From contig NZ_BBQM01000004.1 of assembly GCF_000876015.1 (NCBI RefSeq), positions 62,001 through 126,000 on the forward strand: DNA of 64,000 bases, written 5' to 3'. This document shows, in pieces, positions 40,399 through 49,663 of the stretch. Within the stretch, counting starts at the first letter, position 1; each line of letters begins with the position of its first letter. The translations under genes and the position numbers were made by a program. The DNA is from Cupriavidus basilensis. Lineage in GTDB: Bacteria; Pseudomonadota; Gammaproteobacteria; Burkholderiales; Burkholderiaceae. A model generated the notes under the pieces. The model was not told the origin of the DNA and did no database searches. It saw only the letters and a program-made list of their open reading frames with translations.

Positions 40399-40636
40399 CG
40401 GCCGCCGCGAAGCACCGCAGCGGGGAATGCCGCGCCATGCGCGCGCGCGCGGGCGGCGGGGAACCCCGCGGGCGGTAGCGGCTCCAAGGTGGCGGAGCCG
40501 CCACCGGCCGCGCTGCAGCCGCGGCGGCTTTCCGCTACGATGCCGTTGCCGCGGCGGCGCGGCCCGATCCGGTGGCCGCACCGCCCGTCCGCTGCCTGCC
40601 CGTTTTCTTCCCCTATCTTCGCCAGGATTTCCTGTC

Positions 40637-41677
40637 ATGTGTCTGTCACGCCAATTCCTGCTTCCCCTGCTGGGCACGGCGGCCATCGCCGCCGCCGCGC
40701 CCGCGCTCGCCGCCGACGAAGGCCCGGCCTACGGCCCCGAGCTGCAGGGCTTCGACTACCCCGCGCCGGTCCGGCAATACGACTTCACCTCGCAGGGCGA
40801 GGCCATGCACATGGCCTACATGGACATCCGGCCGGCGCATCCCAACGGGCGCACCGCGGTGCTGCTGCACGGCAAGAACTTCTGCGCGGCGACCTGGGAG
40901 GGCAGCATCAAGGCGCTCGGCGCCGCGGGCTACCGCGTGGTGGCGCCGGACCAGATCGGCTTCTGCAAGTCCAGCAAGCCGGCGCGCTACCAGTACACGT
41001 TCCAGCAGCTGGCGCGCAACACGCACGCGCTGCTGGAATCGATCGGCGTCAAGGAGGCGGTGGTGATCGGACACTCCACCGGCGGCATGCTGGCGATACG
41101 CTACGCGCTGATGTATCCGCAGCAGACCGCGCAGCTCGCGCTGGTCAACCCGATCGGGCTGGAAGACTGGAAGGCCAAGGGCGTGCCCTCGCTGTCGGTC
41201 GACCAGTGGTACGCGCGCGAGCTGGCCACCAGCGCCGACAAGATCCGCAGCTACGAGCAGGCCACCTATTACTCGGGCACGTGGCGCCAGGACTACGAGC
41301 CGTGGGTGCAGATGCTGGCCGGCCTGAACCGCGGTCCGGGCAAGCAGCAGGTGGCGTGGAATTCGGCGCTGATCTACGACATGATCTTCACCCAGCCGGT
41401 GGTCTACGAGCTGGGCGCGCTGAAGACGCCGACGCTGCTGCTGATCGGCGACAAGGACACCACCGCCATCGCCAAGGACGCCGCGCCGCCCGACGTGCGC
41501 GCCAGGGTCGGCAACTACCCCGAGCTGGCCCGGCAGACGCTCGCGGCGCTGCCCAACGCGAAGCTGGTGGAATTCCCCGAGATGGGCCACGCGCCGCAGA
41601 TGCAGGACCCGCAGGCCTTCCACAAGGCGCTGCTCGACGGCCTCGCCGCGCTGCCGTCGCCGCCGGCGAACCGCTGA
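40637..41677 (+). CDS. exported alpha/beta hydrolase
   Basis: A 346-residue enzyme. A signal peptide (residues 1-25, ending APALA) precedes an alpha/beta hydrolase domain with oxyanion region LLHGKNFCA, nucleophile Ser147 in GHSTGG and a catalytic His in EMGHAPQMQ. It is most like epoxide- or ester-hydrolysing periplasmic hydrolases of soil bacteria. The substrate is unknown. A small hairpin (40479-40500) lies upstream. Confidence 0.9.
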   Translation: MCLSRQFLLPLLGTAAIAAAAPALAADEGPAYGPELQGFDYPAPVRQYDFTSQGEAMHMAYMDIRPAHPNGRTAVLLHGKNFCAATWEGSIKALGAAGYRVVAPDQIGFCKSSKPARYQYTFQQLARNTHALLESIGVKEAVVIGHSTGGMLAIRYALMYPQQTAQLALVNPIGLEDWKAKGVPSLSVDQWYARELATSADKIRSYEQATYYSGTWRQDYEPWVQMLAGLNRGPGKQQVAWNSALIYDMIFTQPVVYELGALKTPTLLLIGDKDTTAIAKDAAPPDVRARVGNYPELARQTLAALPNAKLVEFPEMGHAPQMQDPQAFHKALLDGLAALPSPPANR

Positions 41678-41881
41678 GGCCGGCCGCCGCCGGCGCGCGC
41701 CGGGCGGCGTAGCGCGTCGGCCACCGCGCGCGGGCCGCGGCGCCGGCGCCGGCGCGGTGGCGCCGGTTGGTGCGTTTTACTCATCAAACCGAAAGGAATC
41801 GTCGCTTTCTCTTCCCCGGTGGCGCATTCAGAATCCTTGCCATACCCCAACCTGGTTGCGGGCATGTCAAGGAGAGGCTGG

Positions 41882-43543
41882 ATGCAGTGGAAAGTGGAGG
41901 TGGTATCGACGGATGTGCTGGTCCTGGGAGGCGGCATGGCCGGCTTTCGCGCCGCCCTTGCGGCCCAGGCCCAGGGAGCGGACGTCACGTTGGCCTACCG
42001 TGCCCGGGGCGCGTCCCCCTACGTCATCGGCTTCAATGCGCCGATCGGCAGCGTGGACCCGATGGACAGCCCCGACGTGTTCTATGAGGACATGCTCAAG
42101 GGCGGCTACTTTCTCAACGACCGGCGGCTGGTGCGCCTGCTGGCGGAGAAATCGGTCGATGCGTTCCACGAGCTCGTCGCCTGGGGCGTGCCTTTTGCCC
42201 ACGCCGCCGATTCCGCCGACGGCGGTGGCCAGGTATTGCAGCGCCACCTGAGCGGGAACCGCTATCCCAGGTCGGTGTTCGTGCCCGAGAGCACGGGCGG
42301 CGCCATCCTGCAGGTGATGGCGAACCGGGCGCGCTCCCTCGGCATCCACCAGATCGCGGGGCAAAAGGCGGTCGAGCTGCTGCGCGATGGCGCCGACGTG
42401 GTGGGCGCCGTCCTGTGGAAGCCCCATTCGGACCAGATCACCGTGGTGCATGCGCGCGCCGTCGTCATCGCGATGGGCGGGATCGGCCGCCTCTACGCCG
42501 ACAGCACCTATCCGGTCGACGTGGGCGCGGACGGCCTCGGCATGGCGCTCGATGCCGGCGCGCGCCTGATCGACATGGAGTTCGTCCAGTTCGAGCCGGT
42601 CGTGACGGTCTGGCCGCAGGAATGCCGGGGCATGGAAATGCCGACCTCGATGCTTGGCGACGGCGCGCACCTGCTGAACAACCGCGGGGAGCGCTTCATG
42701 CTCGGCTACAACCCGCCGCTGGGCGAACGCGGCATCGAGAAGGCGCGCCTGGCTTTGTTCATCCAGCGCGAGATCGACGAGGGGCGCGGGTTTCCCGAGG
42801 GCGGCGTGGCGTTCGACGCCACCGTGCTCAGCGAGCAGCAGCGCGAAAGCTACGTATCGCATTGCCGCAGGCTGCGCGCCGCGGGAGTCGATCCGGCCAC
42901 CACCCCGCCGATCGTCGCGCCCGCGGCCCACAGCATGATGGGCGGCGTGGCGGTCGACGGCGATTGCTGGTCCGGCGTGCCGGGCCTGTACGTCGGCGGC
43001 GAAGCCGCGGGCGGCGTGCACGGCGCCAGCCGCATCGCCGGCAATGGCTGCAGCGACACGCTCGTCTTCGGCGCCATCGCCGGCGGCGGCGCGGCGCGCG
43101 GCATGCTGCCCGCGACGGCGCGCGACTGGCCCGCCATCGAAGCCAGCGCCATCGCCCGCCTGGCGCACGCCGACGGCGGCGCTTGCGCCGAGGACGTGCG
43201 CCAGGCCAAGGAAGACATGCGCAAGGTTCTCTCGGAGGCGGCCGGCATCTGGCGCAACGGGCCTGGCCTCACGGCGGGCCTGGCCGCGTTTGGCGCGCTG
43301 CACGAGAACATCTTCCGGATGCGCGCGGGCAGCCGCGAGGCCGCGGTGGAGCTGCGCGAGGCGCGGCGCATGGCGGCAGTCGGCACCACCGTCCTGCAGG
43401 CGGCGCTGGGCCGGACGGAAAGCCGCGGAGCGCACCAGCGCACCGACTTTCCCGCCACCGACAACACCCGCTGGCTGCAGCACATCGCCTTCACCCGCGG
43501 CGGCAGCGACGAACTGGTCCAGAGCCTCGAACCCATCCACTAG
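41882..43543 (+). CDS. FAD-dependent fumarate reductase/KstD-like oxidoreductase
   Basis: A 553-residue flavoprotein. The N-terminal FAD motif is DVLVLGGGMAGFRAALAAQA, and the late HSMMGGVAVDG and GVHGASRIAGNGCSDTL pair is typical of succinate dehydrogenase and fumarate reductase flavoprotein folds. ATG 41882 is chosen because AGGAG lies eight bases before it; the frame extends upstream to a GTG at 41819. It is first in a block with a Bug receptor and CoA genes, so oxidation of a carboxylate is plausible. Confidence 0.88.
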   Translation: MQWKVEVVSTDVLVLGGGMAGFRAALAAQAQGADVTLAYRARGASPYVIGFNAPIGSVDPMDSPDVFYEDMLKGGYFLNDRRLVRLLAEKSVDAFHELVAWGVPFAHAADSADGGGQVLQRHLSGNRYPRSVFVPESTGGAILQVMANRARSLGIHQIAGQKAVELLRDGADVVGAVLWKPHSDQITVVHARAVVIAMGGIGRLYADSTYPVDVGADGLGMALDAGARLIDMEFVQFEPVVTVWPQECRGMEMPTSMLGDGAHLLNNRGERFMLGYNPPLGERGIEKARLALFIQREIDEGRGFPEGGVAFDATVLSEQQRESYVSHCRRLRAAGVDPATTPPIVAPAAHSMMGGVAVDGDCWSGVPGLYVGGEAAGGVHGASRIAGNGCSDTLVFGAIAGGGAARGMLPATARDWPAIEASAIARLAHADGGACAEDVRQAKEDMRKVLSEAAGIWRNGPGLTAGLAAFGALHENIFRMRAGSREAAVELREARRMAAVGTTVLQAALGRTESRGAHQRTDFPATDNTRWLQHIAFTRGGSDELVQSLEPIH

Positions 43544-43598
43544 CCGGCGCGGGCTTGCCAGCAGGGCTTTTGCATTCCATAAATAGAACGGAGACAAC

Positions 43599-44594
43599 AT
43601 GAGATTCGGAACCACACACTCGCGGCACGCGGGAGCCTCGCTCCTGTGCGCGCTATCGCTCGCCATCGTGGTGCCGGCGGCGCAGGCGGCCGATGCCTTT
43701 CCGAGCCGGCCGGTGCGGCTGGTCGTGCCGTATCCGCCCGGCGGCGGCAACGACGTGCTGGCCCGCATCGTCGCGCCCAAGCTGGCGGAGGAACTGAAGC
43801 AGCAGGTCTACATCGACAACCGCGGCGGCGCCGGCGGCACGATCGGCACCACCTACGCCGCGCAGGCGACGCCGGACGGCTACACGATCCTGATCATCAA
43901 TACCCTGCCGCACACCTCGGCCGCCGGGCTGTATCCCTCGCTGCCTTATGATCCCATCAAGAGCTTCGTGTCGATCGGCGAAATCGCCACGGTCTCCTAC
44001 ATGCTGGCGGTGAATCCGAAGCTGCCGGTGCATACCGTCAAGGAGTTCGTCGACCTGGCGAACGCCAAGCCGGGAGCCATCAACTATGGCTCTGCCGGCA
44101 ACGGCAGCGCCACGCATCTGGCGGCGGAACTCTTCAAGTCGGTGACGAAGGCGTCGATCACGCATGTCCCGTACAAGGGCGGCGGCCAGTCGCTGACCGA
44201 CCTGATGGCCGGCCAGGTGCAGGCCACCTTCGAGAACGTGGCGGCGCTGGTGCCGTTCGTCACGCCCGGCACGCTGCGGGGCGTGGCGATCACCGGTCCG
44301 AAGCGGACGGCGCTGTTTCCCGCGCTGCCGACGGTGGCGGAGTCGGGCTATCCGGGCTTCGACGTGTCGGGCAAGTTCGGCCTGGTCGCGCCCGCGGGGA
44401 CCCCGGCGAGCGTGATCGCGGTCCTGAACAAGGCGCTCAACCGGGCGCTGGCCGATCCCGAGCTGATCAAGAAGCTCGCCGCGCAGGGTGCCGAAGCGGC
44501 GCCGAGCACCGCGCCGGCGTATGACGAACTGATAAAGAAGGAGTCCGCGCTGTGGCTCAAGGTGGTGCGCGACACGCACATCAAGAGCGACTGA
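43599..44594 (+). CDS. Bug-type tripartite tricarboxylate transporter receptor
   Basis: A 331-residue periplasmic binding protein with a signal peptide (cleavage near VVPAAQA/AD) and the family patterns RPVRLVVPYPPGGGNDVLA, NYGSAGNGSATHLAAELF and HVPYKGGGQSLTDL. These proteins bind carboxylates for TctAB permeases; no tctB is in the window. It is encoded between the flavoprotein and enoyl-CoA hydratase genes. Confidence 0.95.
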   Translation: MRFGTTHSRHAGASLLCALSLAIVVPAAQAADAFPSRPVRLVVPYPPGGGNDVLARIVAPKLAEELKQQVYIDNRGGAGGTIGTTYAAQATPDGYTILIINTLPHTSAAGLYPSLPYDPIKSFVSIGEIATVSYMLAVNPKLPVHTVKEFVDLANAKPGAINYGSAGNGSATHLAAELFKSVTKASITHVPYKGGGQSLTDLMAGQVQATFENVAALVPFVTPGTLRGVAITGPKRTALFPALPTVAESGYPGFDVSGKFGLVAPAGTPASVIAVLNKALNRALADPELIKKLAAQGAEAAPSTAPAYDELIKKESALWLKVVRDTHIKSD

Positions 44595-44655
44595 CCATGC
44601 CGCGCCGGGTCCGCCCCGGCGGCGCGGCGCAAAACCAGAAAAGGAGACAAGGCTC

Positions 44656-45429
44656 GTGAGCATTCTGATCGAAGAGATGCGCGGCGCATCGCTGGTACTC
44701 ACGCTGAACCGGCCGGAGGCGCTCAACGCGCTGTCGTCGGAACTGGTGCAGGCGCTGCGCGACGCGGTGGGCCGCGCCACGTCCATGCCCGAGGCGCGCA
44801 CGGTCATCCTGACCGGCGCCGGGCGCGCCTTTTCCGCCGGCACCGATCTCAAGCAGCGCCAGACGCTGTCCCGTGAGCAGAAGGCGGCCCAGAGCCAGCT
44901 TCTGCTGACGCTTTCCGAAGAGCTCTGGGACTTGCCCATGCCGGTGATTGCCGCCGTCGGCGGCTGGTGCCTGGGCGGCGGCGCCGAGCTGGCGCTGGCG
45001 TGCGACCTGCGCGTGGCGGCGGACAATGCCACGTTCGGCTTTCCCGAGATGACGCTGGGCGCCTATCCCGGCAGCGGCGGGCCGGTGACGCTCAGCCGCA
45101 TCGTCGGCGTGACCCGCGCCAAGGACCTGCTGTTTACCGCGCGCCGGTTCGGCGCCGAGGACGCGCACCGGTTCGGCATGGTCGATCGCGTCGTGCCGGC
45201 GGAACACCTGCTCGACGAGGCGCTGAACTGGGCGCGGGAGATGGAGGCGACCGCGCCCCTGGCGCTGGCGGCGCTCAAGCGTTCGCTGAACGAAGGGGCC
45301 AGCCTGTCGCTGCGCGAAGCGGGGGCGCTGGACCAGCGCCTGCGCCGCCCGCTGGATGCCACGCAGGACAACGAAGAAGGCATGCGCGCGCACTTCGAGA
45401 AACGGCGCCCGGTGTTTCGAGGCAGATGA
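44656..45429 (+). CDS. enoyl-CoA hydratase/isomerase
   Basis: A 257-residue crotonase-fold enzyme (SILIEEMRGASLVLTLNRPE, GAGRAFSAGTDLKQR, GGWCLGGGAELALACDLRVA). The oxyanion Gly pair is present and a Glu in the FPEMTLGAYPGSGG segment is a candidate acid/base. It starts at GTG 44656 and its stop overlaps the CoA-transferase start. It probably acts on the CoA ester made by the adjacent transferases. Confidence 0.92.
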   Translation: MSILIEEMRGASLVLTLNRPEALNALSSELVQALRDAVGRATSMPEARTVILTGAGRAFSAGTDLKQRQTLSREQKAAQSQLLLTLSEELWDLPMPVIAAVGGWCLGGGAELALACDLRVAADNATFGFPEMTLGAYPGSGGPVTLSRIVGVTRAKDLLFTARRFGAEDAHRFGMVDRVVPAEHLLDEALNWAREMEATAPLALAALKRSLNEGASLSLREAGALDQRLRRPLDATQDNEEGMRAHFEKRRPVFRGR

Positions 45430-46601
45430 TGTCCCTTCCCGATTCTTCTTCGCCGGGCGCCGGCAAGGCGCTGCGGGGCCTGCGGGTGCTCGAGTTCTCC
45501 GCCGGTTCGGTCGCCGGCCAGTATGGCGGGCAGTGCCTGGGCGACCTGGGCGCCGACGTGGTCCGCGTGGACGGCGCGTGGACGGCGGGCGCGGCCTGCC
45601 ACGCGGCCTTCAACCGCAACAAGCGATCGCTGTCGGCGGACCCGCACACCGGCGAGGGGCGCGAACTGCTGCGCCGTCTGTGCAGCCGCGCCGACGTGCT
45701 GATCGACGCGCTGCCCGCGGCCACGCTCGACGGGCTGGGCCTTGGCTGGCCCGAGCTGTCGCGCGCCGCGCCGCGGCTGGTGTACGCGCGCGTGGTGCCG
45801 GCGGTGATGCCCGCTGGCCCCGCGCCGCAGGACGCCGCCGATCTGCTGGCCGAAGCCGCCGGGGGCTACATGGGCATCACCGGCGGGCGGGACGGCGCGC
45901 CCAGCCGCCTTGGCACCTCGGCCCTGGAGGCCCTGGCCGGCGTCAACTGCCAGTCGGCCATCCTTGCCGCGCTGTTCCAGCGCGCCGCGACGGGGCTGGG
46001 CCAGCATGTCTCGACGAGCGTGCTCGAATCGGAAATCGCCTTTCTGGCCAACGCCGCCGTGGAATGCCTGCTGGGCGGGCCGCAGCCCGCGCGCTGGGGG
46101 TCGGAGCACGCGCAGCAGGTCCCCTACAAGGCCTTTCGCACGGCTGACGGGTGGATCGTCGTGGCGGCCGGCTTCCAGAACCTGTACGCGGCGTTCGTGC
46201 AGGAGCTCGGCCGTCCGGACCTCGCTGCCGATGCCCGCTTCGCCACCATGTCCGGGCGGGTGCAGAACCGCGCCGCGCTATATGCCGCCCTGGATGCGGA
46301 AACGGCGCGCCACGGCACCGGCGACCTCCTGCGCCGGCTGGAGCGCTCGGGCGTGCCGTGCGCGCCGGTCAACGACCTGGCGCAGGTCTTTGCGCACCGG
46401 CAGGTGCGCCATCGCGGCATGCGCGTCGACCTGCCGGGCGGGCGGCCCGGCGCGCGCGCCGTGCTCGGCCCTCCCGCCAGGTATTCCGCCTTTGCCGTCG
46501 CCGAGGACTGGATGGCGCCGCCCGTGGCCGGCGAGCACACCGAGAGCGTATTGCAGGACTGGCTCGCGCCCGCGGACCAGGTTGCACCCCTAGTTCCCTA
46601 A
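45426..46601 (+). CDS. class III CoA-transferase with Glu at the catalytic Asp site
   Basis: A 391-residue CaiB/formyl-CoA-transferase-family protein (LRVLEFSAGSVAGQYGGQCL, FNRNKRSLSADP, YKAFRTADGWIVVAAGF). In the two related proteins encoded at 47082 and 50669 the active-site motif is TSA-x-D with Asp172; here the same motif is TSALEALAG, giving Glu168. The family normally forms an aspartyl-CoA intermediate, so activity may be reduced or altered. Coupled to the hydratase by a four-base overlap. Confidence 0.88.
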   Translation: MMSLPDSSSPGAGKALRGLRVLEFSAGSVAGQYGGQCLGDLGADVVRVDGAWTAGAACHAAFNRNKRSLSADPHTGEGRELLRRLCSRADVLIDALPAATLDGLGLGWPELSRAAPRLVYARVVPAVMPAGPAPQDAADLLAEAAGGYMGITGGRDGAPSRLGTSALEALAGVNCQSAILAALFQRAATGLGQHVSTSVLESEIAFLANAAVECLLGGPQPARWGSEHAQQVPYKAFRTADGWIVVAAGFQNLYAAFVQELGRPDLAADARFATMSGRVQNRAALYAALDAETARHGTGDLLRRLERSGVPCAPVNDLAQVFAHRQVRHRGMRVDLPGGRPGARAVLGPPARYSAFAVAEDWMAPPVAGEHTESVLQDWLAPADQVAPLVP

Positions 46602-46611
46602 ACCCTGAACC

Positions 46612-47073
46612 ATGCCAACCCCGGAGACCTTCTTCATGGAACTCGAATACTTTCAATCGCCGTCGGGCAAGATCGAAGACGTCGTCGTCGGAACCACCGT
46701 CGTCTTCACCAAGACCGTGTCCGAGTCCGACGTCTATCTGTACGCGGGCATCACCGGCGACTTCTCGCCCAACCACGTGGACGAGGAATACATGCGCAAG
46801 GGCGGGTATGGCACGCGCATCGCCCACGGCACGCTGCTCATGGGCTTCATGTCGACCGCGTCGGCCAGGCTGCGCATAGGGCGCACCGTGTCGCTCGGCT
46901 ACGACAAGGTGCGCTTCCTGGACGGCGTCAGGTTCGGCGACACCGTCACCACGCGCTATGTCGTGGACAGCGTGGACCCGGCCAGCCGCCGCATCACCGC
47001 CAAGGTGGAATGCCTGAACCAGCATGGCAAGGTCGTGGCCGTGGCGACCCACATCAAGGCCTTCGTCGATTGA
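46612..47073 (+). CDS. MaoC-family dehydratase (R-specific enoyl-CoA hydratase-like)
   Basis: A 153-residue hot-dog-fold protein with hydratase motif AGITGDFSPNHVDEEYM, whose Asp and His fit the catalytic D-x4-H, and GTRIAHGTLLMGFMSTA. An ATG at 46636 is also in frame. It likely hydrates an unsaturated acyl-CoA in the same catabolic route as the two flanking CoA-transferases. Confidence 0.92.
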   Translation: MPTPETFFMELEYFQSPSGKIEDVVVGTTVVFTKTVSESDVYLYAGITGDFSPNHVDEEYMRKGGYGTRIAHGTLLMGFMSTASARLRIGRTVSLGYDKVRFLDGVRFGDTVTTRYVVDSVDPASRRITAKVECLNQHGKVVAVATHIKAFVD

Positions 47074-47081
47074 GTCGCCCG

Positions 47082-48287
47082 ATGCATGACAAGCCCAAGC
47101 CCTATGCCGGGCTGAAGGTGCTCGACTTCACCCGCGTGCTCGCCGGACCCTACTGCACCATGCTGCTGGGCGACCTCGGTGCGGACGTGGTCAAGGTCGA
47201 GCTGCCCGGCACCGGCGATCCGCTGCGTCTCCAAGGCCCGCCTTTCCACGCGGGCAATGGCCTGACGTTCCTGGCGTGCAACCGCAACAAGCGCTCGCTC
47301 ACGCTGGACCTGAAGTCGGCCGAAGGCGTCGCCCTGGCGCGCCGCCTCGCCGGCCAGGCGGACGTGCTGGTCGAGAACTTCCGGCCCGGCGTGATGGCGC
47401 GCCTGGGGCTCGACTACGAGAGCCTGTCGGGCGCCGCGCCGCGGCTGATCCACGCCTCCATTTCGGGATACGGCTCGGAGGGGCCGGACAGCCGCAGCGG
47501 CGCCTTCGACCTGACCATCCAGGCACTGGGCGGCTACATGAGCCTGACCGGCGACGAGGATGCCGGCCCGATCAAGCTCGGCACCTCGGCGATCGACCTC
47601 GCCGCCGGCATGCACTGCCAGGCCGCGATCGCGGCGGCGCTGCTGCAGCGGCTGGCGACCGGCATGGGCCAGCGCGTGGAGACCAGCCTGCTGGAAAGCC
47701 AGGTGGCGCTCCTGCTCGACACCGCCGTGGATCATTTCCATACCGGGCAGGTGCCCGGGCGCCGGGGCGCGGCCAGCACGCGCGCCGCGCCGCGCAAGGC
47801 GTTTCGCACGCGCGACGACCGGTGGCTGGTGATCGACGCCGCGCGCGAGGACCACTTCATGGCGCTCGTGTCGGCCATCGGCCGGCCCAGCCTGCAACGC
47901 GACCCGCGCTTCTCGTCGGCCGCGGCGCGCGTCGCCCGCCAGGCGGAGCTCTATGCCTTGCTCGATGCGCGCATCGCGGAGTTCGACTTCGCGGCGCTGG
48001 CCATCGGGCTGCGCGAGGCCGGCGTGCCGCACGCGCTGGTGCACAGCATCGAGGAGGCGCTGGCGCACTGCCGCGACACCCGCCGGGACATGGTGGCCGG
48101 CTCGGCGGGCCCCGCGGGCGGCGTGACGCCGCAGATCGCATCGGCAGTCACCTATTCGGCCTTCGACGTCGGCGCCGGCTGGACCGCGCCGCCGGCGGTC
48201 GGGCAGCACAGCGCCGACGTGCTGGCCGAATGGCTGGCCCTGTCCGCGGACGACATCGCGGGCCTGCGCCGGCGCGGCGTCATATGA
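47082..48287 (+). CDS. class III CoA-transferase
   Basis: A 401-residue CaiB/BaiF-family enzyme (LKVLDFTRVLAGPYCTMLLG, DLGADVVKVELP, CNRNKRSLTLDL), with catalytic Asp172 in TSAIDLAAGM. It moves CoA between acids. It starts at ATG 47082, nine bases after MaoC. The C-terminal third is divergent from the other two CoA-transferases here. Confidence 0.92.
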   Translation: MHDKPKPYAGLKVLDFTRVLAGPYCTMLLGDLGADVVKVELPGTGDPLRLQGPPFHAGNGLTFLACNRNKRSLTLDLKSAEGVALARRLAGQADVLVENFRPGVMARLGLDYESLSGAAPRLIHASISGYGSEGPDSRSGAFDLTIQALGGYMSLTGDEDAGPIKLGTSAIDLAAGMHCQAAIAAALLQRLATGMGQRVETSLLESQVALLLDTAVDHFHTGQVPGRRGAASTRAAPRKAFRTRDDRWLVIDAAREDHFMALVSAIGRPSLQRDPRFSSAAARVARQAELYALLDARIAEFDFAALAIGLREAGVPHALVHSIEEALAHCRDTRRDMVAGSAGPAGGVTPQIASAVTYSAFDVGAGWTAPPAVGQHSADVLAEWLALSADDIAGLRRRGVI

Positions 48288-48514
48288 GCCGGCCGGCGGC
48301 GCTACCCGCGATGCTATGATCCGGAAGCCCGCCGGGGCCCAGCGCCCGACCCGGCGGATGCGAGCCTTCGCGGCGCCGCGGGCGGAGCTGGCGTCGTCGT
48401 GAAGGCAGCCCCGCATTGGGGGGGAGGACCGGAGTGCCACGCGGTGCCGCACCGGATGACATGGAGGAACTGAGGGCTTTACGCAAGGCTTGGTAAGCGC
48501 CCTATGGTCGAACG

Positions 48515-49462
48515 ATGAGCTGGCAACTACCTTCACTGACCGCCTTGCGCACCTTCGAGGCGGCCGCGCGCCACCTGAGCTTCACCCGGGCCGCGCAGGA
48601 ACTGAATCTCACGCAGAGCGCCGTCAGCCGGCAGATCCGGCAGACCGAGGAATACCTGGGCCTGATGCTGTTCCAGCGGGTCAAGAAGCGCTTGGTCCTG
48701 ACCGAAGCGGGGCAGAGCTACGTGGAGGACATCCGCGCCTCGCTCGAGCAGATGCAGACCGCCACGGTCAACCTGCTGGCGCACAAGGGCAAGGGCGGCA
48801 TCATCCGGCTGGCGACGCCGCCCGCGTTCTGCACCCGGTGGCTGATCCCGCGGCTGGCGGAATTCTCCACGCGGTTCCCCAACATATTCGTCGACCTCTC
48901 CACGCGCGCCAAGCCCTTCGATTTCCAGTCCGAGCCCTTCGATGCCGCGATCTACTACGGCGCCAACGACTGGCCGGGCGCGGTGGTGACGGAGAAGCTG
49001 GTGGGCGAGGAACTGCTGGTGGTGTGTTCCCAGAGCTACTACCAGGCCAACCGGGAGAACCTGCTGTCCATCGACCACTTCGGGCGCCATGTGCTGCTGC
49101 AGCAGACCAGCCGCCAGACCTGCTGGCCCGAGTGGATGCAGAGCCGTGGCGTGCACGGCGTCAACGGCCTTGCCGGGCCGCGCTTCGAGCATCTCTACAT
49201 GGTGCTGCAGGCGGCGGTGGCCGGGCTGGGCCTCGGGCTGCTGCCGCGCATCCTGATCGAGGACGAGGTGGCGACCGGCCGCCTGGTGGCGCCGTTCCCC
49301 GGCACGTTCACCAGCGAGGACGCCTATTGCCTGGTATTTCCGGAGGCAAAGAAGAACGAGTCGAGGCTCGAACTGTTCCGTTCCTGGATCCACGAAGAAG
49401 CGCGCCGGCAGACGGTCCGGGACGTCCGCGACGCCGGCGCCGGCGCCGCGCAGCAGGCCTGA
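48515..49462 (+). CDS. LysR-family regulator
   Basis: A 315-residue GcvA-like LysR protein: winged helix at residues 5-65 (LTALRTFEAAARHLSFTRAA, LNLTQSAVSRQIRQTEEYLG) and an effector domain with the GLGLGLLPRILIEDEV signature. It lies between the two parts of the catabolic block, so it is probably their regulator. A palindromic stretch sits before the next Bug gene (49607-49638). Confidence 0.93.
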   Translation: MSWQLPSLTALRTFEAAARHLSFTRAAQELNLTQSAVSRQIRQTEEYLGLMLFQRVKKRLVLTEAGQSYVEDIRASLEQMQTATVNLLAHKGKGGIIRLATPPAFCTRWLIPRLAEFSTRFPNIFVDLSTRAKPFDFQSEPFDAAIYYGANDWPGAVVTEKLVGEELLVVCSQSYYQANRENLLSIDHFGRHVLLQQTSRQTCWPEWMQSRGVHGVNGLAGPRFEHLYMVLQAAVAGLGLGLLPRILIEDEVATGRLVAPFPGTFTSEDAYCLVFPEAKKNESRLELFRSWIHEEARRQTVRDVRDAGAGAAQQA

Positions 49463-49606
49463 ATCCTTCCCCCGCGCCGGCCGGCGCGCCGTTTCGACGC
49501 CCGGCGCTTGACACACGGCGCTTGACGCACGGCACGCGCCCTGCCTGGCGCTCGCCCCTTCCGCACGCATGACCTGACAACTTTTTATCGCTTTCTACCC
49601 TCGCGG

Positions 49607-49638
49607 CACCGTGACACAGTGGTGTCGCCACCACGGTG
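49607..49638. promoter_or_regulatory. nested palindrome upstream of Bug receptor gene
   Basis: CACCGTG (49607-49613) and CACGGTG (49632-49638) are inverted, and GACAC/GTGTC (49613-49617, 49622-49626) form an inner pair. The element lies 25 bases before the ATG of the Bug gene and downstream of the LysR gene, so it is a candidate operator. Binding is inferred. Confidence 0.45.
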
Positions 49639-49663
49639 GAAACCATAAAAAAAGGAGACATCC

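Noticed and set aside
40399-40636. Possible gene in the globin to hydrolase gap
   Set aside because: Only a small hairpin and frames of skewed composition are found.
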